Below, in pieces: positions 25,647 to 35,900 of a stretch of DNA of 64,000 nucleotides (position 1 is the stretch's first letter; each line of letters begins with the position of its first letter). The position numbers and the translations under genes are program-made. This DNA is from Microbacterium terricola (GTDB taxonomy: Bacteria; Actinomycetota; Actinomycetes; Actinomycetales; Microbacteriaceae). The notes beneath the pieces were generated by a model. The model was not told the DNA's origin. It made no database searches and saw only the letters and a list, made by a program, of their open reading frames with translations. The stretch covers positions 3,100,001 through 3,164,000 of the forward strand of contig NZ_AP027141.1 in the NCBI RefSeq assembly GCF_027943945.1, in the 5' to 3' direction.

Positions 25647-25669
25647 ATTAGTTCTGTAGTAGAAATAAT
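25647..25669. promoter_or_regulatory. ROK-type inverted repeat, probable operator of the GH36 operon
   Basis: Arms ATTAGTTCT (25647-25655) and AGAAATAAT (25661-25669), matching at 8 of 9 positions around GTAGT. It resembles the ATTAGTT...AACTAAT operators of ROK repressors, and overlaps a possible promoter (TTGCCA 25636-25641, TAGAAA 25660-25665). Confidence 0.6.
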
Positions 25670-25698
25670 CCATGGCATCGGACGGAGGGGCAGTAGGC

Positions 25699-27858
25699 GT
25701 GGAGACATCGGCCCTCAGTGCCGCAGCGGTCGCGCCGAGCCGAGTCCTGCACCTCCACCGAGGGGGCACCAGTGTCGTCATCGACGTCGACGCGGCCTTC
25801 TCGCCGGTGATCGTGCACTGGGGTGAATCGCTCGAAGGCTCGGCACCTGACTCACTTGCGTCGCTCGCGATGGCCGCGCGGCCACAGCGTGTCTCGGGCG
25901 GCCTTGACCGAACGCCGCGCCTGTCGCTCGTCGCGACTCCTGCATCGGGATGGCTCCACACGCCCGGGCTTGAGGGCCATCGCAATGGAGCGGGGTTCAG
26001 TGCCCAGTTCGAAGTGGCCGGGCTCCAGTCCAATGACCACCGCGCTCTCTTCTCACTCACCGACCCGGAGGCTCGCCTCGCCGCCCAGCTCGAACTTCGC
26101 CTCGGCCCCAGCGGGCTGCTGCATCAGCGGATGACGCTGCGCAACACCGCCGACACGGCGTACACCGTTCAGTCCATGCTCCTCGGCTTCCCGGTGCCGT
26201 GGGACGCGACCGAACTTCTCGACACCACTGGACGCCATCTCAGGGAGCGCAGTCCGCAGCGTCGGCCTTTCACTTTCGGGACTCATCTTCGTGAGAGTCG
26301 CCGCGGGCGACCCGGCGCGGACTCGACGCTCTTGCTGGCGGCGGGCCGCCCGGGATTCGGCTTCGAGGCCGGGCGGGTGCATGGCATCCATGTCGCGTGG
26401 AGCGGGAATCACCGCGTTCTCGCGGAGCGTGTCGCCACCGGTGAGGCGTTCCTCGCCGGTGGTGAGCTTCTCGCACCTGGCGAACTCATCCTGGAACCCG
26501 GCGCCACAGCGCAGACACCGTGGGTGGTCGGGTCGTGGGGTGATGGCCTCACCGAGCTATCGCACCGCTTCCATGGTGAGTTGCGCCAGCGCCCCCAGCA
26601 TCCGCACCGGCCCCGCCCGATCACGCTCAACACCTGGGAAGCGGTGTATTTCGATCACACACTCGAGAAGCTGACGGCACTCGCGGACGCCGCGGCGGAT
26701 GTCGGCGTCGAACGTTTCGTCCTCGACGACGGTTGGTTCACCGGTCGACGAGACGATACTGCCGGGCTCGGCGACTGGTTCGTCGACGAGGGCGTGTGGC
26801 CCCACGGGCTTCATCCCCTCGTCGACCATGTGACCGCCCTCGGTATGGAGTTCGGACTGTGGGTTGAGCCCGAGATGGTCAATCCGGACAGCGAACTCGC
26901 CCGAGCGCATCCGGACTGGATCCTGCGCGCACGGATGTCGCTCCCCCCGGCGGCTCGACAGCAGCAAGTTCTGGACCTCGCGCACCCGGAGGCGTACGCC
27001 TACGTGGCAGGTCGCCTGAAGGCGCTGCTCGACGAGTACCCGATCGCCTACCTCAAGTGGGACCACAACCGAGACCTCGCCGACGCCGGCAGTGGCCCGG
27101 GCGGTGTCGCTCGCGTGCGTGAGCAGACCCTCGCCCTCTACCGGCTGCTCGACGAGCTCAAGTCGGCGCGGCCTGGCCTGGAGATCGAAAGCTGCGCCTC
27201 GGGCGGAGCCCGCGTGGACCTCGGGATCCTCGACCACACTGACCGGATCTGGACGAGCGACAGCCTCGACCCGCTCGAACGCCTCACGAACCAGCGCTAC
27301 ACCGCCCTCGTCGTGCCCCCCGAGCTGATGGGGATGCACCTCACCAGCCCCGTCGTGCACTCGTCCGGTCGGACCGTGGCGCTGGGGCTGAGCGCTGCCG
27401 TCGCGCTGTTCGGTCACTTCGGCGTCGAGTGGGATCTCACCACTGTCGACACCCCGACCCGGGAATCGATCTCGCAATGGATCGTGCTGGCGAAGCGGAT
27501 CCGATCCACGATCGCCACCGGCTGGACGATCGACGTCGACGGGACGGATCCGGGGATCGACGTGCGGGGGGTGGTCGCCGAGGACCGATCGAGCGCGGTA
27601 TTCACCATCACGCAGACCGAGACGACGGTCGCCTACCCGCCAGGCCGCATCCGTCTTCCCGGGCTCGAGCCCGATCGCCCCTATCTCCTGGAGATCCTGT
27701 CGCTGGGCGACGAGAGCCACGACCCCGGCCAGTCGGCCCTCGAGTGGGCACAGCATCCCACCGTCCTGACCGGCCGGATGCTGGCCGCCACCGGGATCCG
27801 CCCACCCGTCCAGCTCCCGCAGCAGTCCACCGTCGTACAGCTCACCGCACAGCACTGA
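25699..27858 (+). CDS. Alpha-galactosidase, glycoside hydrolase family 36
   Basis: 719 residues, cytoplasmic. An N-terminal beta-supersandwich domain leads to a TIM barrel with LDDGWFTGRRDD, the nucleophile D455 in LKWDHNRD and the acid/base D521 in TSDSLDPLERL, then a C-terminal beta domain. These are the GH36 signatures and the length is typical. GTG 25699 is chosen because GGAGGGG stands nine bases ahead; the ATG at 25672 has no RBS and lies two bases from the ROK operator. It leads a four-gene operon with a binding protein and two permeases, a raffinose/melibiose-type uptake and cleavage system. Confidence 0.93.
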   Translation: METSALSAAAVAPSRVLHLHRGGTSVVIDVDAAFSPVIVHWGESLEGSAPDSLASLAMAARPQRVSGGLDRTPRLSLVATPASGWLHTPGLEGHRNGAGFSAQFEVAGLQSNDHRALFSLTDPEARLAAQLELRLGPSGLLHQRMTLRNTADTAYTVQSMLLGFPVPWDATELLDTTGRHLRERSPQRRPFTFGTHLRESRRGRPGADSTLLLAAGRPGFGFEAGRVHGIHVAWSGNHRVLAERVATGEAFLAGGELLAPGELILEPGATAQTPWVVGSWGDGLTELSHRFHGELRQRPQHPHRPRPITLNTWEAVYFDHTLEKLTALADAAADVGVERFVLDDGWFTGRRDDTAGLGDWFVDEGVWPHGLHPLVDHVTALGMEFGLWVEPEMVNPDSELARAHPDWILRARMSLPPAARQQQVLDLAHPEAYAYVAGRLKALLDEYPIAYLKWDHNRDLADAGSGPGGVARVREQTLALYRLLDELKSARPGLEIESCASGGARVDLGILDHTDRIWTSDSLDPLERLTNQRYTALVVPPELMGMHLTSPVVHSSGRTVALGLSAAVALFGHFGVEWDLTTVDTPTRESISQWIVLAKRIRSTIATGWTIDVDGTDPGIDVRGVVAEDRSSAVFTITQTETTVAYPPGRIRLPGLEPDRPYLLEILSLGDESHDPGQSALEWAQHPTVLTGRMLAATGIRPPVQLPQQSTVVQLTAQH

Positions 27859-27886
27859 AACCCCGCACGAGCGCAAGGAGGCGCCG

Positions 27887-29176
27887 ATGTCATCCACATT
27901 CAGAGTTCACAAGCGCGTGTTGGCCGCGCTGGCGACCGCCGGCGTGATCGTCACGCTCGGAGGCTGCGCCTCCAGCGCAGAGTCCGGCGTCACCACCCTC
28001 AACTTCTTCCAGTTCAAAGGCGAGGCGCTCGAGGACTTCAACAAGATCATCGCCGACTTCGAGGCCGAGAACCCCGACATCAAGGTGGTCCAGAACCAGG
28101 TCGCCGATGCCGACACGATCATCCGGACACTGCTGGTGAAGGACAAGGCCCCCGACGTCATCACCCTGAACGCGAACGGCGGCTTCGGCAAGCTCGCCCA
28201 GTCCGGGGTGTTCTACGACTTCTCCGATGAGCCCGTACTGCAGACGATCAACCCCGCCGTGCAGGAGATCCTCGCCGAACTCGGCAACAAGGAGGGCGAG
28301 GTCAATGGCCTCGGCTACGTGAACAACGCCAACGGCGTGATCTACAACCAGGACATCTTCGACGAGCAGGGCCTCGAGGTCCCCGAGACGTGGGACGAGT
28401 TCATCGCGGTCTGCGACGCGCTGCAGGATGCCGGCGTCACCCCGTTCTACGGCACACTCGCCGACTCCTGGACCGGGCTGCCGTCATTCAACGCGCTCGG
28501 CGCGTACCCGGCCCAGGACGGGTTCTTCGACCAGATGCGGGAGGAGGGCGAGAACGTCGGGCCGGACTCCGAGGTGTCATTCCAGAAGGACTTCGCGCAG
28601 GCCATGGACCAGCAGTTCCAGCTCTTCTCCTACATGCAGGACGGATACCGGGGCATGACGTATGACGACGGCAACGCGGCATTCGCCAACGGCGAGGTGG
28701 CGATGCTGCTGCAGGGCATCTGGGCGATCAGCCCCGTCAAGGCCATCAACCCCGACATCAAGGCAGGCATCTTCCCCTACCCCGCGGCAGACGATCCAGA
28801 CGACCGGCTGCTCGTCTCTGGTGTCGACGTCGTCGTGACGATGGGCAAGAACACAGCCAAGCGGGAAGAGGCACTGCGCTTCATCGACTACCTGTTCGAC
28901 GTCGGCGTCATCGAGGACTTCGCGGCGTCGCAGAACATGGTCCCCTCCGTCGAGGGAGCCCAACTCAGCGACGACCCCGCACTGCAATCGGTCAAACCGT
29001 ACTTCGACGAGGGCAGGATCACCGGGTTCATCGATCACCAGATCCCACCCAGCATCCCGCTCGCCGCGATCGACCAGCAGTTCCTCTTCAGCGGCGACGC
29101 CGAGGCAGCGCTCGCCACTCTCGACAGCGAGTGGGCCAAGGTGGCCGCCCGCACCATCCCGGTGACAGGAGAATGA
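27887..29176 (+). CDS. Carbohydrate ABC transporter substrate-binding lipoprotein (raffinose/MsmE-like)
   Basis: 429 residues; signal peptide with lipobox LGGC (cysteine about 26), then a family 1 solute-binding fold starting TLNFFQFKGEALEDF, with the ADADTIIRTLLVKDKAPDV strand and YDDGNAAFANGEVAMLLQG hinge typical of MsmE/RafE proteins. AAGGAGG precedes the ATG. It lies 28 bases after the alpha-galactosidase gene and directly before two permease genes, so it most likely binds alpha-galactosides such as raffinose or melibiose. Confidence 0.9.
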   Translation: MSSTFRVHKRVLAALATAGVIVTLGGCASSAESGVTTLNFFQFKGEALEDFNKIIADFEAENPDIKVVQNQVADADTIIRTLLVKDKAPDVITLNANGGFGKLAQSGVFYDFSDEPVLQTINPAVQEILAELGNKEGEVNGLGYVNNANGVIYNQDIFDEQGLEVPETWDEFIAVCDALQDAGVTPFYGTLADSWTGLPSFNALGAYPAQDGFFDQMREEGENVGPDSEVSFQKDFAQAMDQQFQLFSYMQDGYRGMTYDDGNAAFANGEVAMLLQGIWAISPVKAINPDIKAGIFPYPAADDPDDRLLVSGVDVVVTMGKNTAKREEALRFIDYLFDVGVIEDFAASQNMVPSVEGAQLSDDPALQSVKPYFDEGRITGFIDHQIPPSIPLAAIDQQFLFSGDAEAALATLDSEWAKVAARTIPVTGE

Positions 29177-29177
29177 C

Positions 29178-30119
29178 ATGACCACCACCATGACGGAGGC
29201 CGTGCGCGCCTCGTCGACGGGAGGCGTCGCGAAGAAGCGCGCCGGCCGCACAAGGAGCGACTCGAAGCGGGCGATGCCCGCCTACTACTGGATGGTGTGG
29301 CCGGCGGTCATCGCGTTCGCGGGATTCCATACCCTGCCAGTGCTGATCGGCATCTTCTTCAGCTTCACCAACTACGCCGGCTACGGCGACTGGAACTTCA
29401 TCGGGCTGTCCAACTACATCAACCTGTTCAAAGACAGCAGGGTGCTGCAGGCCTACGGCTTCTCGTTCCTGTTCGCGATCGTCGCAACCATCCTGACCAA
29501 CGCGATCTCGCTCGCGATCGCTCTCGGGCTGAACGCCAAGATCAAGGCGAGGAACTTCTGGCGGGGCGTGTACTTCGTGCCCTACATCCTGGCGATCCTC
29601 GTCATCGGATACGTCTTCCAGTTCTTCTTCTCGAACTCCCTCCCGAAGATCCTCTCCGGGATCCCGCTGTTCGCCGACAACATCCTGACGAATGAGACGT
29701 GGGCGTGGACGGCGATCGTCGTCCTGGCCGTATGGCAGGCATGCGCGTTCGCGATCATCATCTACCTGTCGGGGCTGCAGACGATCCCCGCCGAACTCTA
29801 CGAAGCAGCATCGCTCGACGGCGCCAGCCCCTGGCGGCAGTTCACCTCCATCACCTTCCCACTCATCGGCGCGTTCTTCACGATCAACGTCGTCCTCAGC
29901 CTCAAGGGCTTCCTGCAGGTCTTCGACCCGATCGTCGCCCTCACCAACGGTGGTCCCGGCACCGCCACCGAGTCAGTGACGCTGCTCATCTTCCGCGGCG
30001 GCTTCTCCGGCGGAGAGTTCGCCTACCAGACCGCGAACGCCGTGATCTTCTTCATCGTGATCACGATCGTCTCGCTCTTCCAATTCCGTGTCCTTCAGCG
30101 CAGAGAGGCCGATTTCTGA
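29178..30119 (+). CDS. Carbohydrate ABC transporter permease (MsmF/MalF type)
   Basis: 313 residues; a basic N-terminus of about 35 residues, then six membrane helices and the EAA loop AELYEAASLDGASPWRQFTSITFPL near 207. It starts one base after the stop of the binding-protein gene, with GGAG just ahead, and its stop overlaps the next start as TGATG. Part of the alpha-galactoside importer. Confidence 0.92.
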   Translation: MTTTMTEAVRASSTGGVAKKRAGRTRSDSKRAMPAYYWMVWPAVIAFAGFHTLPVLIGIFFSFTNYAGYGDWNFIGLSNYINLFKDSRVLQAYGFSFLFAIVATILTNAISLAIALGLNAKIKARNFWRGVYFVPYILAILVIGYVFQFFFSNSLPKILSGIPLFADNILTNETWAWTAIVVLAVWQACAFAIIIYLSGLQTIPAELYEAASLDGASPWRQFTSITFPLIGAFFTINVVLSLKGFLQVFDPIVALTNGGPGTATESVTLLIFRGGFSGGEFAYQTANAVIFFIVITIVSLFQFRVLQRREADF

Positions 30120-31033
30120 TGACCACCGCAACCAACGTCGCCCCGCAGCTCGGCAGCGCCTCCGGCGCCGTCACCCTCAAGCGACGCCGCCGGCGCGGCG
30201 GTGACGAAGACGACACCCGCAAGACCAACTGGTGGGCGACCGCACTGATCGCGGTCTGCTCACTGACCGTCCTCGTCCCGCTCTACCTCGCCGTCGTGGT
30301 CGCCCTGAAGACCCCGGAGCAGCTCACGGCAGGCACCGGATTCGAACTCCCCAACCCGATCCGCTGGGAGAACTTCCCCGAGGCATGGGAGCGCACGAAC
30401 TTCCCCCAGGCCCTGGCGAACACCGCACTGATCACCGTCGGCTCCGTGGTGTTCACCCTGCTGACCAGCTCGGTGGTCGCCTACGCCCTGGCCCGCAATA
30501 TCCACCGGCCCTTCTTCAAGGGAGTGTTCTTCTACCTGCTCGCCGCGCTCTTCATCCCGTTCCCGATCATCATGCTCCCGCTGGTGAAGCAGACCGCGAT
30601 CCTGGGACTCGACAACCAGGTCGGCATGATCCTGCTGTACACGATCTACGGGCTGTCGCTGAACATCTTCATCTACACCGCGTACATCCGCTCTATCCCC
30701 ATCGAGCTCGAAGAGGCGGCACGCGTCGACGGAGCATCCACCTGGCGCGTGTTCTGGCAGATCATCTTCCCGCTGCTCATGCCGATGAACGCGACTGTCG
30801 GGATCCTGACCTGCGTGTGGGCCTGGAACGACTTCATCATGCCGCTCGTGGTCCTGACCGATCCGAGCTCACGCACGCTGCCGCTCGCCCAATACGTGTT
30901 CCAGGGGCAGTTCAACACCGACTACACCGTCGCGTTCGCGTCCTACCTGATGGCCATGGCACCGCTGCTGATCGTCTACATCTTCTCTCAGCGCTGGGTC
31001 ATCTCCGGGGTCACCCGAGGCTCGATCAAGTAG
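30119..31033 (+). CDS. Carbohydrate ABC transporter permease (MsmG/MalG type)
   Basis: 304 residues; an N-terminal cytoplasmic tail with an RRRRRGG cluster, six membrane helices and the EAA motif ELEEAARVDGASTWRVFWQIIFPLL near 195. The ATG shares its first base with the stop of the preceding permease gene. It ends the operon; no ATPase gene follows, so an ATPase encoded elsewhere must serve it. Confidence 0.92.
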   Translation: MTTATNVAPQLGSASGAVTLKRRRRRGGDEDDTRKTNWWATALIAVCSLTVLVPLYLAVVVALKTPEQLTAGTGFELPNPIRWENFPEAWERTNFPQALANTALITVGSVVFTLLTSSVVAYALARNIHRPFFKGVFFYLLAALFIPFPIIMLPLVKQTAILGLDNQVGMILLYTIYGLSLNIFIYTAYIRSIPIELEEAARVDGASTWRVFWQIIFPLLMPMNATVGILTCVWAWNDFIMPLVVLTDPSSRTLPLAQYVFQGQFNTDYTVAFASYLMAMAPLLIVYIFSQRWVISGVTRGSIK

Positions 31034-31107
31034 GGCCGAACGGGATCAAGAAGGGCCAGCTTGACGCCTAGGTCCGAGTCGGCGCGTTGTCCGCGTCGCG
31101 ACAGTCA

Positions 31108-32844
31108 CTACTCCTCCACTGGACCCAGGAGTGGACCCGTGACGAAGTTCGCGGTGAGGTCCACCATCGGCTCGAGTTCGACGACCGCGACGGTGTTCGG
31201 GCCGGACCTCGTAACCGGCGCCGGTACGTACAGCGTGCGCTGCGGCCCGTTCGCCCAGTATCGGCCGAGGAAGAAGCCGTTGACGAATACGAACCCCTTT
31301 CCCCACCTGCCGGCGTCCAGGAAGAGGTCGGCCGATTCGGCCAGATGGAAGGAGCCTCGTAGCGCAGCCGGGCGCGAGGTGGTCGACTCTTCTCGCGAGA
31401 TGACCGGAGCAGTGGCAGCCTGCGATGCAAGGGCGGCCACTTCGATCGGCGTGACGATCCACGACCGCAACGGCTGCCCCTCTAGCGTCGGAACCCCGAC
31501 GATCCCCTTCGGCTCACCAAGCCGCGCGTCGTAGTTGACGCGGCCCTGCTCTTCAACGAGCAGCGAGAGTCGCCCGGCCGGGACGACGAGGGCCCGCTCG
31601 CCACGCGTCCGATCGAGAATGCCGACAGGACGGTCGTCCACGCTCACCCACGCTCGATCGCGCACCTCGTCGAATGCAAGCAAGCCCGCCTCGGGAAGCA
31701 CCGTTTCGTACCGGACGAGAGCGCTGAGGTGACCTAAGCCATCGAAGCTGGGCGGTTCCTCGAAGGTCTCTTCAAGGGCCGGCGGGAGGGTGAGGGCATA
31801 CGGCTCCAGCGCGACACTGACCTCCGGCGCCGAGCGAACCGGAGGCGGCACCTCGTCCGGCACGGGCGCGTACTTGGCGATGACGTCGCGGAAAGCGAAG
31901 AACTTCGCCGTCGGGCTCCCGGCTTCGTCAATGGGGGCATCGTAGTCGTACGAGGTGACCAGGGGCAGGTAGCGCCCCTTGTCATTCGCCCCGTTCGTCA
32001 GGCCGAAGTTCGTGCCGCCGTGCACCATGTAGAAGTTGACCGATGCGCCGGCTGCCAGCAGTGTTTCCAGCTCGGATGCCGCGGCCGCCGCATCCGTCGT
32101 GTGATGGATGCCGCCCCACCAGTCGAACCATCCGTCCCAGAACTCCGAGCACATCAGCGGACCCGTGGGCTGGTGCTCGCGGAGCGTGGCGAGTCGCTCG
32201 GCGGACCGAGACCCGAACGATCCCGTCAGATGCAGACCCGGGAGGCTTCCATCGCGCAGCATCTGCGGGGTGGGCTGGTCGACAGTTGTGAGGGGCACGG
32301 TGATACCGGCGGCGCGGGTGACGCGCACAAGCTCTGCGAGGTACTCCTTATCGTTGCCGTAGGCACCGTACTCGTTCTCGATCTGCACGAGGACGACGTT
32401 GCCACCGCGGCCGATTTGACGGGGTGCGACGATCTCGTAGACGTTGTCGAGGTATCGCGTGACTTCGGCGAGGTAGTCGGGGTCGGACTGCCGGAGCGCA
32501 ACGTCGCGCATGCCCGTGAGCCAGACGGGGAGGCCTCCGTTGTGCCACTCGGCACAGATATAGGGCCCGGGACGCACGATCGCATGCATCCCCTCCGCCG
32601 CGACCAAGTCAAGAAAGCGGCCAAGATCGAGCGCCCCGGAGGCGTCCCACTCTCCGCGGCGGGGCTCGTGAGCGTTCCACGCGACATACGTCTCGATCGA
32701 GTTCAGGCCCATCAGCCGCGCCGCGTGGATGCGTTCTGCCCATTGATCGGGGTGCACTCGGAAGTAATGGATGGCGCCGGAAAGGATGCGGTGCGGCTCG
32801 CCGTCGAGCAGGAAGTCGGTCTCGCCGATGGTAAAAGTGGGCAC
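31108..32844 (-). CDS. Beta-galactosidase, glycoside hydrolase family 35
   Basis: 578 residues with no signal peptide. The TIM barrel starts with FLLDGEPHRILSGAIHYFR, the acid/base is E158 in QIENEYG and the nucleophile E234 in CSEFWDGW, both in standard GH35 contexts; two beta-sandwich domains follow. GTG 32844 is chosen: it begins the family's usual N-terminus (PTFTIGETDFLLDG) and GAGAGG stands upstream, whereas the open frame further upstream runs through two hairpins. It lies last in the leftward galactoside region, separated from the sialidase-like gene by terminator-like hairpins, so it may have a separate promoter. Confidence 0.92.
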   Translation of the reverse strand: MPTFTIGETDFLLDGEPHRILSGAIHYFRVHPDQWAERIHAARLMGLNSIETYVAWNAHEPRRGEWDASGALDLGRFLDLVAAEGMHAIVRPGPYICAEWHNGGLPVWLTGMRDVALRQSDPDYLAEVTRYLDNVYEIVAPRQIGRGGNVVLVQIENEYGAYGNDKEYLAELVRVTRAAGITVPLTTVDQPTPQMLRDGSLPGLHLTGSFGSRSAERLATLREHQPTGPLMCSEFWDGWFDWWGGIHHTTDAAAAASELETLLAAGASVNFYMVHGGTNFGLTNGANDKGRYLPLVTSYDYDAPIDEAGSPTAKFFAFRDVIAKYAPVPDEVPPPVRSAPEVSVALEPYALTLPPALEETFEEPPSFDGLGHLSALVRYETVLPEAGLLAFDEVRDRAWVSVDDRPVGILDRTRGERALVVPAGRLSLLVEEQGRVNYDARLGEPKGIVGVPTLEGQPLRSWIVTPIEVAALASQAATAPVISREESTTSRPAALRGSFHLAESADLFLDAGRWGKGFVFVNGFFLGRYWANGPQRTLYVPAPVTRSGPNTVAVVELEPMVDLTANFVTGPLLGPVEE

Positions 32845-32862
32845 GGAAGCCTCTCGGAAAAT

Positions 32863-32891
32863 GAGGGCGGCCGTTGGGGGCGGCCGCCCTC
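32863..32891 (-). terminator. Hairpin immediately upstream of the GH35 start
   Basis: Perfect 10-bp arms GAGGGCGGCC (32863-32872) and GGCCGCCCTC (32882-32891), loop of nine bases. On the minus strand CATTTTCC follows, which is terminator-like, but it stands only 19 bases before the GH35 start codon, so it could also be a leader hairpin acting as attenuator. Confidence 0.55.
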
Positions 32892-32920
32892 GCGGGGGGA
32901 TCACTGTTGCCAAGGCAATG

Positions 32921-32962
32921 CTGACGACCGCGGGGCGCAAGGACACGTCCCGCGGTCGTCAG
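32921..32962 (-). terminator. Terminator of the sialidase-like gene
   Basis: Perfect 14-bp stem, CTGACGACCGCGGG (32921-32934) and CCCGCGGTCGTCAG (32949-32962), with a 14-base loop, seven bases after the stop codon at 32970. Its arm shares the CTGACGACC start with the terminator at 36391-36433. Confidence 0.75.
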
Positions 32963-32969
32963 TTTCGCG

Positions 32970-35900
32970 TCAGCTGACCTTCACCGTGATGGTGGAGGAC
33001 TTCGCCGTTCCGATCGAAGAGGAGCCGTTGTAGGTGACCGTCACCTTGTGCGTGCCCGTCTTCAGCTTCGGAAGACTGATCGTCGCCTTGCCGTTCATCA
33101 GAGTGACCTTCGCCTTCAGGGTCTTCGACCCCTCCTTCACTGTCACCGTGCCGGTCACCGGCGCCTTGGAGGAAACGGATACCTTCACCTTGGGCGTAGT
33201 CGACGACTTGATCGTGCTGTCCACGAACGAGGCCTTCACCGTCGCGGCAGCCTTCGCGACACTCAGCTCCGCTGTGTCGGTCGACGCCTCAAGAGCCGCA
33301 TTTCCGGAGTACCGCACCTCGAGTGTGTACTTTCCGGGAACCAGCAGCGCCTTGTTCAGGTTGATGGTGACGCGCCCGTTGGAAAGGGTTCCCGATCCAA
33401 CTTGAACCGCACCCGCAACGACCTTGATTGTTCCTGTTGCTGTTGCCGACCCACCGGTGACACGAACCGTGATGGAGTTCGTGTCGTAGAACCTGACGGA
33501 CGAATCTGCGATGTTGGCCGCGGTGAGCGACTTCGTGAGCGTCACGCCGGCTTTCGGGACGACCGCGGAAGCGGCGGTCTCGACGTTGCCTGCCCTGTCG
33601 ACGCTGCGGAACTGGACGACCGTCTGGTCAGCGCCAACTGTCACCGGTCCCTCGTAGGTGACCCAGCCGCCGTTCGCGACATTGACCTCAGTGCGTCCGA
33701 CACCACTGGTGTCGTCGGCGCTGCGGATGGTGACAGTGCGCGCCTGCTCGTCGACCGTTGCCGCCGAGACCGGAGTCACGCCGTCGATCCGGACGACCTG
33801 ATCAGTCACGCCCGACACGTTGCCGACAAAGTCGGTCGCGCGGACCTTGACGGAGTGCGTGCCATCGGTCGACAGTTCGACCGGCGCCGTAGCCTCCGAC
33901 CACGCACCCCCGTCGACGCTGACCTCGACCAGCGGGGAGGCATCCAGTTCGTCGGTCGCGCTCACGCTGACCGACACTTCGCCGGTGTACCAGCCATTGT
34001 CGCCCGTGGGGTTCGACGGGTCCACGACAACCGATATTGCGGGCGCGTCGGAGTCAGCGGCGAGAATCGTTGCCTCATCCCACTGCAGCGGCGCGTCCTC
34101 GTATGCGACCGCGACGCGGAACGTCGTGCTCTCCGGGAGCGAGTCCGGCAGGGTGACCGTTGCCCGCTGCTGTGCGTCCAGAGCAACCGCGCCCAGATCC
34201 ACGGCCGGCTCGGACCCGACGTACAGGAAGGCGTGGGCCGTCGCACCCGCGTGACGGGCGGCGCCGCTCGGCGTCGCCGCCGACGCGTCGACCTGGATGG
34301 TCAGCGCGCTCACCGACGGGTCGCTCGAGATGAGCTCCGTCTTCTGGTTGCGGGCCGTCAGCTCTGACGCCGCCGGGGCGACGGGAACGAGCAGCCACTC
34401 CTGCGAGCCGTCGGACGCCGCCAGCTGAACGGTAGCGGGGGATCCATTCGACACCCCGGTCAAGAACATGTTCGAGTTGACAACCGAACGCAGCTTGACG
34501 TAGCCGTCGGTGGTCGGGATGAACCGCCACGCACCCGTGGTGCTCTCGTCGACCCACTGCGCGATCCGCTGACCAGCCGTGGCGTTCCCCGTCCACACCG
34601 TTGCCGAGCGTCCGCCCGACTGGTTGAGGAGAGTGATCGATCCACTCGTCTTCGGAACCACCTGCCACTGTTGGGTCACCGACCCGTTCGGGTTCTCCTG
34701 AACGATATCCGGCGTGTTGGCGTTGCCCAGGTTGGCGTCGTTGGTCTTGCCGCCGGTGCCCAAAACCTGCCCCGACTTGCGGTTCACCAACTGGTAGGTG
34801 AGACCGTCCGAGCCACCGAAGTCGATGTCGGCGTGACGGATGACCGGGAGCGTGTTCGCGCCGCCCCAGATCGACTGCAGGATCAGTACGCGTCCGGTGC
34901 CTGCAATGGGCGTCAGGTTGCGGCTATAACCCCCGGCGAGCGTGGTCTGGTACTCGGTCCACGGTCCGGTGCTGCTGCCGTTGTTCGTCCACACGCTGCC
35001 GCTGCCGCTGGAGTTGTAGGCCAGTCGCCCGTCGGGGAGCGAGACCAGGACCGGGCTGCCCGAGTTGTTGAGCGACCGGCTGCCCGTCACACGCGTGAGC
35101 GTATTCACGTTCACGCCGTCCGGGTCGGCGTCACCGAAGAAGTTGTTCGGGTCGGTCGACAGCTTGTAGCGGTTGCCGTTGCCGTTCGCGAAGAACTCGA
35201 AAGTCATCATGAACTTGCCGTCGGTGGTCTCGACGACGTTGGTCATGCCAGGTCGACCGCCACCGATCTGGACCTTCCCGTTGCCGCGGCTGACCTGGTT
35301 GCCCCAGGCGTCGACGATGGGGGCGCTCCATGCGCCCACGCCGTCCCACGACCGGTGCGCCAAGATCTGGATGCCGGCGTCGGAGGCCGTGTCATTGTCC
35401 GGGTCCTCGACGAGCACGCCCGTCGCAGGGTCGAATCCCAGGTAGTCGTTCTCGTCGGAGAAGTAGGTGATCAGCTTGCCGTTGTGCGCAAACAGGTAAG
35501 GCTCCCACACCGGATCGATCTGACCGTAAGTGTTCGCCCCGGCGATGCGGGTGCCGATCGCACCGGCGCTACCGCCCTGCCATCCACCTTCGGTGACGAT
35601 GTTGACGAAGTCCCAGGATCCGCCCTCATCGGTGCTCTGGAAGAGTGCGATGGCGACGTTGGCACGGTCGCCGTCGTTGTTGGGGATCCAGGCGGGTTCG
35701 TTCGCCTTCTGCTCGAGGTAGTAGGCGTCCTCACCGGAAACGACCGACGCGAGCAGCAGGGTGCCAGCCTTGAGCTCGCCGACGTCCTCCGGGAGGACGT
35801 AGAGATACGGGTTGGTCCAGTTCGACAGGTACTTGTCCATGGCAGGGTCGTCCGACAGGTCGGACGGCGGAGCCACCTCGCTGATCTGCTCCCAGCTGTC

